From positions 4,779,264 through 4,843,263 of the forward strand of contig OY811977.1 of the NCBI GenBank assembly GCA_963681505.1: a stretch of DNA of 64,000 nt, read 5' to 3'. How positions within the stretch are numbered: the stretch's first letter is position 1; each line of letters opens with the position of its first letter. The notes below the pieces were generated by a model, which was not told the DNA's origin, ran no database searches, and saw only the letters and a program-made list of their open reading frames with translations. The DNA is from Eunapius fragilis. Lineage: Eukaryota > Porifera > Demospongiae > Spongillida > Spongillidae. The position numbers were made by a program, and so were the translations under genes. Of this stretch, positions 47,542-60,017 are shown in pieces.

Positions 47542-48416
47542 AAATAAAGACAAGTCATGAGGGCTGGAACTTGCTTCAATTTTTTAGCACGGGTCCCTAA
47601 TGGACATATAAGTCACCTCACCATATATATAGTAGGAAAGCATGATTGTTTCCTTATTGCCCTGAAGTTGAACATCATATATAGATGTAAATTATGAATT
47701 TTCAAACTGTGAAGTTGTCTTGCAATCAATTGGAAGCTACAGTATGTTTATTTGTTTCTTTCTTTTTAATCGTTAAAGGTAATAACGTATATTTGCCTAA
47801 CTTAGGCATTGTATATTAGCAATTTTGTATATTCACTTGCAACTTTTCCCTACATTAGCAGTTCATTCAAATGGCTCGATTGCTACTCAGAGCAAAATGA
47901 TCCTATTCCGCTCGATGCGCAAGTGACATGTTTTGATTTGTAATAACTTCATCATACGGCAAGATTCCTATATGGAACCTACGAGTTATGCGTGCATCGT
48001 ATGTGCATATTGCACATGTATAGTGACATAAGACCTCACTACTCCCCCTCCTCCACTGATTGCGGTTATGAACCATACATACTCGAGTCTGTCTACTCTA
48101 TAATGTCTATGAGTGAACAACACTGGTAAGAATGCATTATACTGTAAGTTGTTGAGCCCAAGACAACGGGGAGTTTCACTAAGGGTGTGTACCTCTGAAC
48201 GGGGCAACACACTACAAAAATGAAAGTATTACTCTAGTCCTTGTATCCATCCACTTCATTTTCTTGTCGATTATATCACACGAAGGTCTGTAAACAATAT
48301 TCGAAGCAAACGTCAGATTGTATGTAATGGCAGCTAATATAATGGCAGATCAAAAAAATCCACACAACGATATTTTACACAATCTCTACTATGTCCTAGT
48401 GTTGTGTTTCTTTGCT
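47340..48416. other. Intergenic stretch with a (CA)n microsatellite
   Basis: CA repeats at 47467-47538. The rest is AT-rich and no gene was recognised. It is the downstream flank of tetraspanin A. Confidence 0.6.
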
Positions 48417-50389
48417 CTATGACGTGGGTGCATCATCGTGGATGTCCTGCTTATCTTCTCCTGGGCTCATGGTGTCATACTTAACCCCTTTCTTCTCAGC
48501 AGCAACAAAGATACTTACAACAATGATGATGATCTGATTGGTTGCAAGGAATTTAAATTCAGGATGGTGAGTGGATAGATAACTCACCTGAATTATGGCA
48601 AAGATAATGGCAACAGCTGCCACTGCAGCAAGGTAGTTGGCCAGTGTGCCCTTGACAGCGTCCACACAACCCTAGAGAATAAAGGTACACTATCACACAT
48701 ACTCGTCACATCTTGTCTTGTGCTATTAATAAAAGGTGCATCAACGCGATGAACACAGTACACTTCATGTACAGATTCATATTAAAGATGGAGGTTTTAA
48801 CACTGCGTGTTATGTACTGGACAGATTGAAAAAATATACCGTTTTCCAGATGTAATTTAGATTCGTTGTTGTAGCACATGTTATGGTAGGTGTAGGTGTC
48901 TGTGGAATGTTACAGCAGGAATCAGGAAGAGAGATGTTGAGCAGGATCCTGTAGTCACTGTAGTTGTGCACTCCACAGCAATCAAACTAAAATAATAGCA
49001 CGTTAGAGAAAAGAGGTTTATAGGAAAGAAATGCATATTTCATTGCGAAGACCTCTTCAAATTACAGTGTGCGATTTTACATTATGATACCAATACACGA
49101 TTTAATAGATTAGCAACAAGAACAGCATTGATCCTTCCATAACATACCACAATACACGCCACTTACTGCTATCTGGAAGTTGTCCCACACTGCTTTATTG
49201 AGCTGGTACTTATCAAATGTTGCTTGAGCACTAGTCTCAAAGAGGGCTGCCACCTGGATGACCCCAGACCACATTATCCGTATCCTACCTAACACCGCCC
49301 ACTCACATCATCCTTCCTGACAGCAGCCACCACACCTCCAATGATCTCCATGAGAACCAGAACGGCGAGGGTGATTGCATACTGCAACACAACATGAGAT
49401 TAGTACCAAAAGGACAGGACAGTATTAATTTAATAACCACAGTTGAATGCCGAGCCATATAATCACTGCAAACAAGATGAAAGACATGCCAAACATATTC
49501 CCTTCCTGTATCCCCCACAGCATGCCGGTCAAGGTCACTTGGCAAACGCATAAGCAGTCATGACAACAAGTGTGTAAGGGATGAATGCAAGAGTTAGTCG
49601 GAAATTGAATTTCCACAAGATGGCCATTTTGAACCATCATCCTAATACTACAGGCACCTTTGTCAGTTCCCCACTTTCACACCTCACACCAAGAGTGCTT
49701 TGTAAATACAGATACATGTATGACTACAACCTTAGCACACAGCTGAATAATGACAAAACAAAGAAGGGTACTAACATAGAACTAGCACACAGTTACGGAA
49801 TGCTCACCATCAACGACCCTGACTTACCACAATGAGCAAGACTCGTCCCCACTTGGTCTTGTTGAAGAGTGAGCCCACGACTCCTACGCCGGCCAGAAGT
49901 ATGATGAACACGCCGAGCACAACCAAAAGGATTGGCACTCCCGTGAACTTGTCATTTGACTGCTGCGAAATTACGATCAACGACTTCTCTCCTGACAGCG
50001 CCCACGCACCCACGATCAAAAGAGCCAAACCACAAAACTGTACATAGAAAAGAAAGCAGCACTTGATGCCTAGTCTATAAGAATATTTCAAACGATTCAC
50101 CACCACAGCGTTCAAAGAAATGAGCGGTACATAAAATGACCTTACGAGACGACCATAGAGAAACTTTATATTTGACTAATGCCAAAATGCCAGTACGATA
50201 ATGCCCACAGGCCTTTAAAGCAAACACGATCACACTCGCGGAAAACGCAACCGCACATCCGATGAACTGTCGTTATTGTGTTCTTACACAAACTAAGTAA
50301 CTCACCCCTCCTAGAACGTTCAGGATCACCATTATGACCCGCAGGAACCGGCGTATGCATGTCAGCACACCACCCAAAGTAACCGCCAT
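48417..50389 (-). CDS. Tetraspanin A (seven exons)
   Basis: Exon 1 (50389-50306) encodes MAVTLGGVLTCIRRFLRVIM and TM1. Exon 2 (50037-49828) carries the end of TM1, a short loop and TM2 (PILLVVLGVFIILLAGVGVV). Exon 3 (about 49387-49313) gives TM3 (YAITLAVLVLMEIIGGVVAA). Exons 4-5 (about 49250-49165, 48987-48841) form the large extracellular loop with the signature CCG (FDCCGVHNYSDY) and SCC. Exon 6 (about 48672-48590) starts GCVDAVKGTLANYLAAVAAV with TM4. Exon 7 ends TAG at 48417, with a short acidic tail. Introns have GTGAGT/GTAAGT donors. Tetraspanins organise membrane microdomains. The exon pattern matches tetraspanin B 4 kb away, which suggests tandem duplication. No closer orthology is claimed. 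Confidence 0.85.
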
Positions 50390-50652
50390 CGCTCTTTCCT
50401 TGTAGAGATATTACGGGCACCCAATAAAGAAAAAAAAAAAAAAAAACAGGTTTTGAACACCGGATTGCTCGGTTTTATAAATGACGCAACAATAGCCAGT
50501 TCTATTTATAGTACTCGCGGAAAAAGTTCTGACTGAACGTTCAATGTTCAACAGTCTCCCAGCCTATCCAGTGTGGAAAAGCACGCTTCATAACCACCCT
50601 GGATTTAATCGAACAGATTCAGGATATAGGATTGCTTGCTGGGAATTTAATG

Positions 50653-50898
50653 GGCTATTCTATTGTTTAACCGTACACCATGTCCAGTGTTTGGAGGGAG
50701 CGTTCCGACGCCCGGTAGGTTAGCAAGCGTAGGTATAACATAAGCTTGTCTCGGGTGGGCAATTCAAACGCCTGTCCCAGGGGGGTTTAGATATAACCAG
50801 ACTTGTGTAAGGGCGGTCTTTACATATTGTCGCAGGGAAGGGGGTTTACGTAATGATTGTCATCTGTAGGGGGTGTATGTTTAAACAATGGAATAGCC
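50653..50898. mobile_element. 246-bp TIR element upstream of tetraspanin A
   Basis: TIR GGCTATTCTATTGTTTAACC and right end GGTGTATGTTTAAACAATGG AATAGCC, with three mismatches over 27 bp. No ORF; the target duplication is unclear. Remaining bases 50390-50652 and 50899-51051 show nothing. Confidence 0.6.
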
Positions 50899-51051
50899 GA
50901 ATTCCCTCTCCGGATGTTTCTAACTTTCCTATGAAACGAATAGCCTAAATTGCAAGACACCTTGAAATTTATGAACTGTTCTCAAAGCTTGATTGAATTA
51001 AGACATGTAATGTACATGAAATCATCTCCTCCACATGGTATAACTTCTGCT

Positions 51052-53084
51052 TCATGTCCTCAACTTATCCTTTCTCTTTCCAGTGTTGAAGAAGCGACGG
51101 ATCGCGATGACTTGGACCACACCCACTGCAATCATGATTGCACAAACGACCAAGGACCACGACAATACACGGAAGTTGTTACTTTCAGCTGTGTACTTGT
51201 GGCGCGACTCTCGAGCCTTGAAGAAGGACTGCTCCAGTATCACCTTACTGAGGTTTCTGCTTATTGAGTCCAGGGAATCCTTTGTTTAAAGGAAGGATGT
51301 GGAATCAGTAATAACTCCACTTAAAAATTGACACACAAAACACAGCAGCTAGTGATACGTGTGTATGAACCAAAGTAAGTTGTACATCATCAAGTTATTG
51401 ACAACAAACGATATACATTTACTTTCCTCCCATCCTTAAATCCACACACCTTTATGTCCTGCACTTTCATCTCTAAGATAACTGCCTCCTTTGATAGCTT
51501 GTAGGGTACAATAACTTCCTCCACCTCCCCCTGGTCTCCCTCAATGATCACATCCAAGAACACCCTCTTTTCTGTCATGTGGCTGTTTTGGGGGCGTAAG
51601 TGTGGTATGTGTGGGAGTGGCAGTGAATAGTGTGTACACGTAGCTCTATTATTTTACAACAGCACCTGAACCAGCACATATTTGGATGATCACTGTGTAC
51701 TGGGAATATCACACTCACGCATGCACCCCTCCAACACACACACACACACACACATTGTTTGCCAAGCACCTTACAAAGTTTCTTTGTATTGCAGGTACCT
51801 AGAATTGTGACTAGACATATATATATATATATATTTGCCAGAGGGCCCCAGTGTTGTCAGAGTGGGGAAATGGTGAAAGCTAGTTGTTTTGTACATGTTC
51901 TTCCAGTAACCAAAATTAACCACTGAATCCATCCATTTTCTGTATTTAGTAGTGTGGGTTAAAAACCTCAATGAAACAGCACAAAAGCATGCATGACCAC
52001 ACATAAGAACCACACCCATACGTAAATTCATACTATTTAACTACATTCATATCAGGCTTCATCACCTCTGAACTCTAATCCCAGGTGGGAACGTGATTCT
52101 AAGTAAACAAGACTGAATGGCTCCCAAGGCAGTATGTAGTGTCTGCAAACAATGGGACAGCTGGTGAAGACACCTTGTTATACACAATACACAAGCCCTC
52201 TAAGACAATAGACAACAGGGTGGCAAGTAGGTATGACTTCCCTTGCCTAGATCCAGCAACCACACACATGTAGTGCCCGCTATCCTCTTAGAACCCCCTG
52301 CACTACACTGTCTTTTAAACTGGATCTGCGAAAAATGCTATGATGCCTTCCTTACGAGTTTCCTACTGGGAAGAGCAAAGGCATAATTTCTCCTAGCCAT
52401 GCCTTACTGCAGTCAATTTTCTCCTAGCCAACAGCACAGCTATGGCATAGGCATCTAACTAATGACTATGCTACAGTTGGTTCCTAATGAATATTACAGT
52501 ATGAAAAATAAACCATCAAAAGGTTTTAGGGCGTGTCTTTTTGATAGCAGGTTTGTTGAGCAATAGGTTTGTGACACAAACTGAATGCATTAATATTTAT
52601 GTCACAGCCTTTGACATTGTGTATGCTGCCTTGGATTATATTCTATCAGCCACACACATCAATAGATCAAAACAGAGAAGTGGCAATTGATTCTATTTCA
52701 AGGAAGCGAGAAGGATGTATACACACCCTCCAATTCCAGCTCCTGTGAGGACAGCAGCACATCATGCAACAGACAAAGTGAGGTGAATCACTACCTATCT
52801 GATTCTGTGTGTGACACAATGAAAAGATATAATCAATATCAAACAAAAAAATTATGGGCACATTGTAGGAGGTATGTTCAATAGCTTACTATTCTTTACA
52901 CTTATTAACATTATATTACTTGTGATGAAACGAGGAACATCAGTCCACGTACATTTCTTCTGTGAAGCATTACGGCAACACAACTCTACATATACATGCT
53001 GGATGATAGCTCTAATTATTGCCATGAAGTGACATTTGACCCCTTTTAAATTCTTCCCAAACAATGCAAACCTTAAAAACTTCT

Positions 53085-53126
<42 letters not shown>

Positions 53127-53869
53127 ACAGCTTTACTAGTTAATGTAGATTAGCACAACCAGCCAATAGTTGCTTCCATTGAAGCAGATCAAAGATAAGC
53201 AGGTTTTTTTGCAATGAAAGAAATATTTAGTCCTTGGCACCAAGTGAACAGACAATACATGCAATGTCATGCTGGAGTTTTTTTTTAATTTTTAACAGAT
53301 ATGTATTGGTTTCTCAGCCAGCTTACCACAACAAGTGATATGGCCAATCAGTGTCCTACCTGAATGAGTTATCCAGACATATCTCATACTCCCCTGTCTC
53401 TTTGATCTCAATGGCATGGAGACCATCACTATGGTGTGGCTCCATCGCTATCACCTGTTTCTGAGGACCACTCACAAGAAACGTGATGTCCAAACCGCCC
53501 CCTGCTATTACCTACCAGGTGGTGTGGGGGGGAAAGAAGATTGTTACACATTACTATTTCAGTTTGACATGCCAAACGAGGCGGCTATCTGCACGAAATA
53601 GCTGTAAAGTCGATCACTTATGCACAGCCTACGTGATTGGTAATATTTCAGTACGCGGTCAAGCAATCCAGGGGTGATTATGTTTACGATGTCGATTTAA
53701 AGCGCACCTGGTACTCGATCTCCAAATAAGCTCCCTCGTGTATGTAGTCGTAGAAACACTCCACTCTTCCGGCCGGGACTCTGAACGTGTATGTGAAGTC
53801 TCGAGCAATACATGACATCAGCAACAGAGCAACCAGTACTGTAACACATAGCGCCTTATAGGCGGCCAT
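51052..53869 (-). CDS. p24/TMED family cargo receptor (EMP24/GP25L), four exons
   Basis: Exons 53869-53708, 53511-53360, 51582-51450, 51279-51052 join in phase to 224 residues, the usual p24 length. Signal peptide MAAYKALCVTVLVALLLMSC. The GOLD domain follows with FRVPAGRVECFYDYI (Cys at about 38) and EYEICLDNSF (second Cys), the disulfide pair of the family. Then a helical region, TM FRVLSWSLVVCAIMIAVGVV, and a cytosolic tail IRRFFNTGKRKDKLRT with the FF motif and basic residues. p24 proteins load cargo into COPII/COPI vesicles between ER and Golgi. The ATG at 53869 was chosen over an in-frame upstream ATG at 53908 because the signal peptide begins there. The tail most resembles the TMED1/5 group, but this is not certain. 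Intron 2 (51.6-53.4 kb) is long and contains a (CA)n repeat at 53088-53124. Confidence 0.88.
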
Positions 53870-54069
53870 TGCTTTGTGGACTTCGCGGTTTTCGATTATT
53901 AAATTCATTATTGCTTGTACTGTATTTGAGAAATATTGGATAGTTGTGTCTGGTACATCTTGCTACATGTACTAATAATATCATGGCATTAATTTGCTGT
54001 TTTTAAAATCACACTGCACGATTTAAATACATTGACGGTGTACAAACTGAACTGAATAAAGATAATAGA

Positions 54070-54420
54070 AAACACCTGGAGAGGGTGGTGGCAGTGTTGG
54101 CTCTAAGTTGGATGGGTGGGATAGCTAGAACCACTGCCTTCATCCTGCACTATATGTCTCAACCACCATGGGGATGCAAACCCCCCTACCTCCGTGAATT
54201 TGGCATCATTTTGTTTATGTTCCCTCTGTTCAGTAACTCCTAACCTGCTGCTAGTCACAGACAGGTCGAAGGCTGCTGGCTTACCCAAAGACCAGTTAGG
54301 TACAAGGATGTCTGCTGGGCAACTGTGGCATGGTGACAGGCGAGGTATACGTTAAAATTCAGCCACACGTCTCAGCAAGGGTGTCCAGCAGTTTAATGTG
54401 GCGGGTTACTACATCACTAG
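54070..54420 (-). pseudogene. Short REL-type retroelement fragment between tetraspanin B and TMED
   Basis: Minus-strand reading LGKPAAFDLSVTSSRLGVTE and EHKQNDAKFTEVGG matches the nuclease region of the copies at 0.6 and 45.2 kb. Only about 100 residues are left, with stops. Confidence 0.65.
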
Positions 54421-54601
54421 CAGGTGAGTTCATAAATATTGATGTGTGCGCAATACAACCGATTAAAAAAATACCCTTCATGGTGAACTAGTGAAATTGC
54501 AGCTCTCCTTCCATTACAATAATAATAATACACAAGTTAAGCATAATGCATGTAGCTAAGAGCACAAACTAAAGCAACAGCCATTATTCCAGTTCATTAC
54601 A

Positions 54602-55185
54602 CTACACAATTTCATACTTATCCTTTGGCTTGCAGAAGGCTACAACACAGGAAGCAACAACACCAACAACCTGTGTGTGGATTCCAAATAAATAATGCAG
54701 TCATGTACATGTAGCAGGTGACTGTATTAGGACATTCCCTAACCACAAGATGTATACATGTACACTGTAGGTGAGTAATTCCACGCAACAAATACATGCA
54801 TTAAATAGCTGGGAATTCCCTTATGCAGGACTGGACTCATCATCACTGCTTGCATTATATGTAGCAACCAATGAACTTGGAATACACACCCGCTAATGCA
54901 TGATACCTTGCCCACATACCTGCAATAGTGCAACAATAATAGCGCCTGCTGCAATACCACCCAAGTAATTCTTGATGGCACCAATGACTTGTGTAACACA
55001 GCCCTATATAACAGGACAGGGGAGGGTAGGGGGAAGGGAGGGAAGAGAACTCACAAGGACTGCTATGGTGGGTCTACATTAAAAGGATCTACATATCTAG
55101 TATAATGTCACCTGGAAGCATGCATGTACATTCCCATACAACACAATCCTGATGTCGTATGCAATGCTGACATTGGAGGCATATC

Positions 55186-55265
<80 letters not shown>

Positions 55266-55287
55266 GTGTGTGTATGTATGTATATGT

Positions 55288-55320
<33 letters not shown>

Positions 55321-58300
55321 TACATGAATCTCTTTATGTGCACAATAGCCTCAGGAATGTAACAGGAAATAAAATTGCCTCTTGAAGTTCAAGAAACAGC
55401 AGTCCATAGCTAGCTAGTCATTACTACGACTTGCTTACTGTTTGGAAATAATTAGAAGGATTATCTTTATTGCACTGGTCACGGAGAGCAGCAGTACAGC
55501 ATGAAACTGGAGCTGACATGTTCAGCCTGGCCCAATCAGTGTAGCTAAAGACTCCACAACATTGAAACTGCAAGTGTGCACAAAGAACATGAAACCAAAC
55601 TATGGATACAACCATACATTGATACCAGGATCACAACTAGAAGCAGTAAAGTGTAATCAACAGTACATCAGCGTTTTCCTCTGGATATAAATTACAGATA
55701 CGCATGCCAAAAACCCAAGGATCTACAAAAGGTCAGGGTTGTATGCATTGCATGCACACATACCGACTGCTGGAAGTTGTCCCATGTTTGTTGGTACTGG
55801 CTATTTGAAGCAACCAGCATGAATGTATCATTTGCACTTGAGGTGAAAAAGTTGTCAACCTGTTTTGGGAATTGATATTCAATTCATTTCTTTCACAATA
55901 AGGTACCACTTAGAAGCCCCTTCCTCTGCCCCGCCAATTAAAAAAAAAGGCTAAACGTGCGCAACTCCATAACAGATCATATCCGAGAATTTGTTTAGTA
56001 TGTCTGTAAATAAAATGGTACCCATACATGGTTACGAAATAAGATGCGTAGAAGTGTAACGAATATACGGACGTTTAAACAAACGAATTACTAGTAAATA
56101 AACTATCAATGCAAGATCACAGATTACGGTACATGTATGTACACGCATACCTTTGCCTAAGGGAAGTAACCGCATTTTATAACACAAATATCGTTTTGTG
56201 AATACGTTAATGTACATCCTTGTTTTGTGAAATATAATGCTTCCTATACTAACTCCGCTTAGTACAAAAATTTGATTTCAACAATTCATAATAGTTAATA
56301 AGCATCTTGTGGCAAAATAGGTTGACTGTTGCTCCAATAATTGATCAGTTTTTAAAAATGCTAGAATGAACCATGAATTCTGACATCTAACCTGGGTTAG
56401 ACCTCATTTATCAGACCGTAGGACATGAAGTTGTATTACACAATGGACCAAGAGTGAACTTACAGTCTGTCTCAGCACACCAGCTGCTATTCCACCACCA
56501 ATCTCACAGATAACAAGGAGAGACAGGATTACAGCATACTGCAAGGAGGCAAATATATTGCAATACTATATATAAGTTCAATTCGTAGCCAAAAGGTAGT
56601 GGTAGCAGATTACTGTAACATCAGCATACTCCATACTCTATTAGAGCATAGACACAACAGACAGGGATTGGAAACACCAATGTTAACAATAATACCAGGC
56701 GCTGTTCATGCTTAACCACTGTAGTCGCCGGGTATTGTTGATATGAGTAACAAGACCTCATGTAAAACTGCAGTATAGAGGCACTATACACGTAGGTAGT
56801 TAAATGCGTCCATGATAAATCAATAAATTGTATGGCATCCAAATCAAACCTCAAGGCATTCTGTTAATTGAGTATATTACTGTGCAATGGCTTTATTTCT
56901 AAGCTAAGTATCTTGATGATCATACATCCCAATTGAGTAAAACAAGAACCAGGGCACATTTCAAACACTCCTTTGTATTTAAGGTGAGTAATTTTCTAGT
57001 GAGCTTGTTTAACATGATCAAAAACGGTACCACAGTTACAATACCTGTGGGGGGTAAAAATAGGTCATTAGGCCACACAGAAATCGTTCAATTATCTACG
57101 CAGTATCCATGAACATGTATGAGTTCACCATGGGTACATGGACAATCAGGCAATGACGGACTAATATTTTCATAATCCCGGGAACCATTTCGTTCTTCTA
57201 GATATTTATATATCTTAGTTACTTCAAGTGGAGTTCCTCCGTAACTCACTACATAATGTTCAAACCAACTTATGAGCTACAGAATAATCTAGCCAATTAA
57301 TGATTTAGTGACACGTGATGTGACATACGCCATGCAACTAGATAGGCCATTGCCAATCCATGTATGATTAAAGTAACCTGATACACATGAGTATTTAAAA
57401 GGATTTGGTTGGCCACCTTGTATCAAGGCAACCTTGTGTGTATGTTGTGCTGTTGTCCAATATTGTCAGTCAATGCGCTAGAATGCGAATATCAGCCATG
57501 GTTACTAATAAAAATGGGAAAACGATAATGGACTGTTCCCACTGTTCATGACCAACATGCAATCCAACTATCAAAGTGAGAAAATCAGCATCAAAAGATG
57601 AAAATCATAGGAAACAATTGAACTAATTATTTTGTGTTGCACTGTGTAGTCCATAATGGCTAGTTAATCATAATGGTGATGCTATTGATTCAAAAGCTGC
57701 TTCTGAGCAAAAACATGCAATAGACACGATCAAAAGCCTTCTCAATCCACGATGAGCCATATATTAACTAGTACATGTATGTAATCCATTTTAACAGCAT
57801 GAGTGACAACTCCCTATTAGGAAAAGCAGTAAAAATTATGTGCCAGCATAAAATCATGTGATGGTAGTACTACTTGATTCTGAACATACCAGAACCCATA
57901 TGCATGTAAGAAAAACAGCTTACATGCAAGGATTCTGCTAGTTTCACTAGTCATGGAATCCGTTTTTTCCCCCCAGCTGATTATTTTAATTTTAAGGTTA
58001 CTGCTAGATGAAATTAAAACTGCCAAGCTGTCATCATATGTTTGTGTGGGCTGAAAACTACCTGATCCTACTGACCTTACAGACCTGTATGGAATGTAAT
58101 CCCATTTTGAGCCAATCTCACCCAATCCTCTAGAGCAAGCTTTAGAAACTGAGCATGGCAAATCCCATAATTACACGACGAGGATGTTGCATTCACGGAC
58201 AGAAAGGTTTGAAATGTGCGAGTGTGTGTGTATGCGTGTGTGTGTGTGTGTGTCATCTCACCACCAACAGCATCACACGGCCAAACGACGTGCTGGAAAA

Positions 58301-58538
58301 GATGGCCCCGGCAGCTCCTACAGCGCCTACGATTGTTATGAACAGACCAACGATTATCAGAAGAACGGGAACCCGTGTAAAGGTGGAAGTGGACTGGGCG
58401 ATGGCGAAATAATCCTTTCCTTGGCCGAGAGACACGGCACCGAAGATGAGTATAACCAGACCAAGAAGCTGTGCAAAGGAGAAGGAAATAACAAACCGCA
58501 CAATGTCCGATGATATACAAACTCACACACATACACAG

Positions 58539-58592
<54 letters not shown>

Positions 58593-58794
58593 CAAAGCAT
58601 GCACGTTAGCTCAAATAACCTCAAAAGGAGCGCACGCATTACGGATAGCGCGCGAACAACTTGAGAACGCGGGTTAACACAAGCATTTACTTAATAGCTG
58701 CTAAGTAGGTAAAGAATTCACTCACAGCCACAATGACATTGATAATGATGATGCCGAATCTTAAAACTCGGTTGCAGCAGACACCGAACTCCAT
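54602..58794 (-). CDS. Tetraspanin B (seven exons)
   Basis: Exon 1 (58794-58726): MEFGVCCNRVLRFGIIIINV. Exon 2 (58468-58262): TM1 end, loop and TM2 (VPVLLIIVGLFITIVGAVGA). Exon 3 (about 56540-56463): TM3 YAVILSLLVICEIGGGIAAG. Exons 4-5 (about 55857-55766 and 55568-55440): large loop with QCCGVFSYTDW, SCC and a further Cys. Exon 6 (about 55005-54921): GCVTQVIGAIKNYLGGIAAG with TM4. Exon 7 (about 54673-54602): short tail CKPKDKYEIV with a final YEIV, a possible tyrosine sorting motif (YxxV type). Exon sizes and phases parallel tetraspanin A (exon 2 of 207 versus 210 bases), so they are duplicates. A divergent start faces the chitobiase gene 119 bp away. Confidence 0.85.
55188..55319. repeat. 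(GT)n microsatellite in tetraspanin B intron
   Basis: GT runs at 55188-55258 and 55289-55319 separated by GTATGTATATGTGGTG. Other CA/GT tracts flank exon 2 at 58221-58250 and 58531-58590. Confidence 0.95.
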
Positions 58795-58913
58795 TCTGCC
58801 TTCAAGTCCGAACTTGCTAGAGTAAGCACTATCATGTGACTGGGGGTGTTCTAATAGTCAGCTTTACGTCATTGTGAGCTAATTATAGATACGTGTAAAC
58901 GGATTTGGAAATT
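58795..58913. promoter_or_regulatory. Divergent promoter shared by tetraspanin B and chitobiase
   Basis: Only 119 bp separate the two start codons. It contains TCATGTGAC (58832-58840), an M-box/CLEAR-like E-box, and TTTACGTCATTG (58862-58873), a CRE/ATF-like site. No TATA box is evident. Factor binding is inference. Confidence 0.5.
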
Positions 58914-60017
58914 ATGGCACTACGTGTGACCGTCCTTGGAACTTTGTTCCTAACGGCAGTCCGGTGCGACTGCCCTTGTGAAGATGCCACGCTATGCAGC
59001 CCGGTAACGGTGGGGCAAAGGCAGGAAGTTGTTGGCTTCGTGACCTCACTAAACAACTATATGTTTTACAACTGGTCAGAGATAACGACCCTTGCACTCT
59101 TTACAGGGAGCCAGTATTCATATCCGCTCATGTGCTATGCGCACTCGAGGGGCGTTAGAGTCGTTCTGGGCGCGGGTTTCGATGTGACCCAACTAAATGA
59201 GTCGACCAAGCGACAAGAGTGGGTAGCAAATCAATTGGCCACTGTCCAGAAACTATACGCTGATGGCATCAACATAGACATTGAAGACCCTATCGGAAAG
59301 GGGACGTTACAGATGAAGCTACTAGTTGTGCTGGTGCTGGAGACGTACGCTGCATTCAAGAGTGCCAACTCGAACTATCAAGTCACTTTCGACGTGGCTT
59401 GGTCCCCGGACTGCATCGACGGGAGATGCTACGATGCAGTCGGACTAGCGGCTGCTGTCGACTTCCTGATCGTGATGTCGTACGACGAAAGGAGCCAGAT
59501 ATTCGGCGACTGCACAGCCAGCGCCAACTCAGCCCTGACCACGACCGCTGAGGGCATAGAGAAATACATCGCCTTGGGGATACCCGCAAGCCGCTTGGTC
59601 CTGGGTCTTCCTTGGTACGGATACGACTACCCCTGCCTGAGCGTGTCCGCCGACGACATATGCACCATCCCGGAGGTACCGTTCAGGGGAGTCAACTGCA
59701 GCGACGCAGCGGGAAGCCAGCTTGCATACAGCGAGCTATGCACGCTGCTGCCGAGTTCGACATCGGGGCGCGTGTGGAACGCATCGCTCCAGTCTCCTTA
59801 CTTTGATTATGTTGCCGCTGATGGGCGCAAGCACCAGGTGTGGTACGACGACCCTCAGAGTCTGACGCTCAAATACCAGTTTGCCCGCAGTATTGGGATG
59901 AAGGGACTTGCCTTCTGGAACGTGGACACGTTGGACTACAGCGGATCCCCAGCGAGCAAGGCACTAACTGATGCTATGTGGGAAGCTCTGTCAGCTTTTC
60001 TAGGCAATCAGAGCTGA
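58914..60017 (+). CDS. CTBS: Di-N-acetylchitobiase (GH18), intronless
   Basis: A single open frame of 367 residues from ATG 58914. Signal peptide MALRVTVLGTLFLTAVRC, then a Cys-rich start (CDCPCEDATLCSPV) like vertebrate CTBS. The GH18 catalytic motif is DGINIDIEDP (residues about 121-130), with Asp-x-Asp-x-Glu; the Glu is the proton donor. Further conserved parts: FDVAWSPDCIDGRCYD, VDFLIVMSYDE, LVLGLPWYGYDYPC, HQVWYDDPQSL and GLAFWNVDTLDYSG. CTBS releases GlcNAc from the reducing end of chitobiose cores in lysosomal breakdown of N-glycans. The gene is clearly richer in GC (above 50 percent by eye) than its neighbours and lacks introns, unlike them. A polyadenylation-like AATAAA lies near 60238. 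The upstream TTG-started extension is not needed. Confidence 0.9.
   Translation: MALRVTVLGTLFLTAVRCDCPCEDATLCSPVTVGQRQEVVGFVTSLNNYMFYNWSEITTLALFTGSQYSYPLMCYAHSRGVRVVLGAGFDVTQLNESTKRQEWVANQLATVQKLYADGINIDIEDPIGKGTLQMKLLVVLVLETYAAFKSANSNYQVTFDVAWSPDCIDGRCYDAVGLAAAVDFLIVMSYDERSQIFGDCTASANSALTTTAEGIEKYIALGIPASRLVLGLPWYGYDYPCLSVSADDICTIPEVPFRGVNCSDAAGSQLAYSELCTLLPSSTSGRVWNASLQSPYFDYVAADGRKHQVWYDDPQSLTLKYQFARSIGMKGLAFWNVDTLDYSGSPASKALTDAMWEALSAFLGNQS

Noticed and set aside
58905-58913. Chitobiase start at 58905
   Set aside because: That codon is TTG. The first ATG, at 58914, directly begins a good signal peptide.
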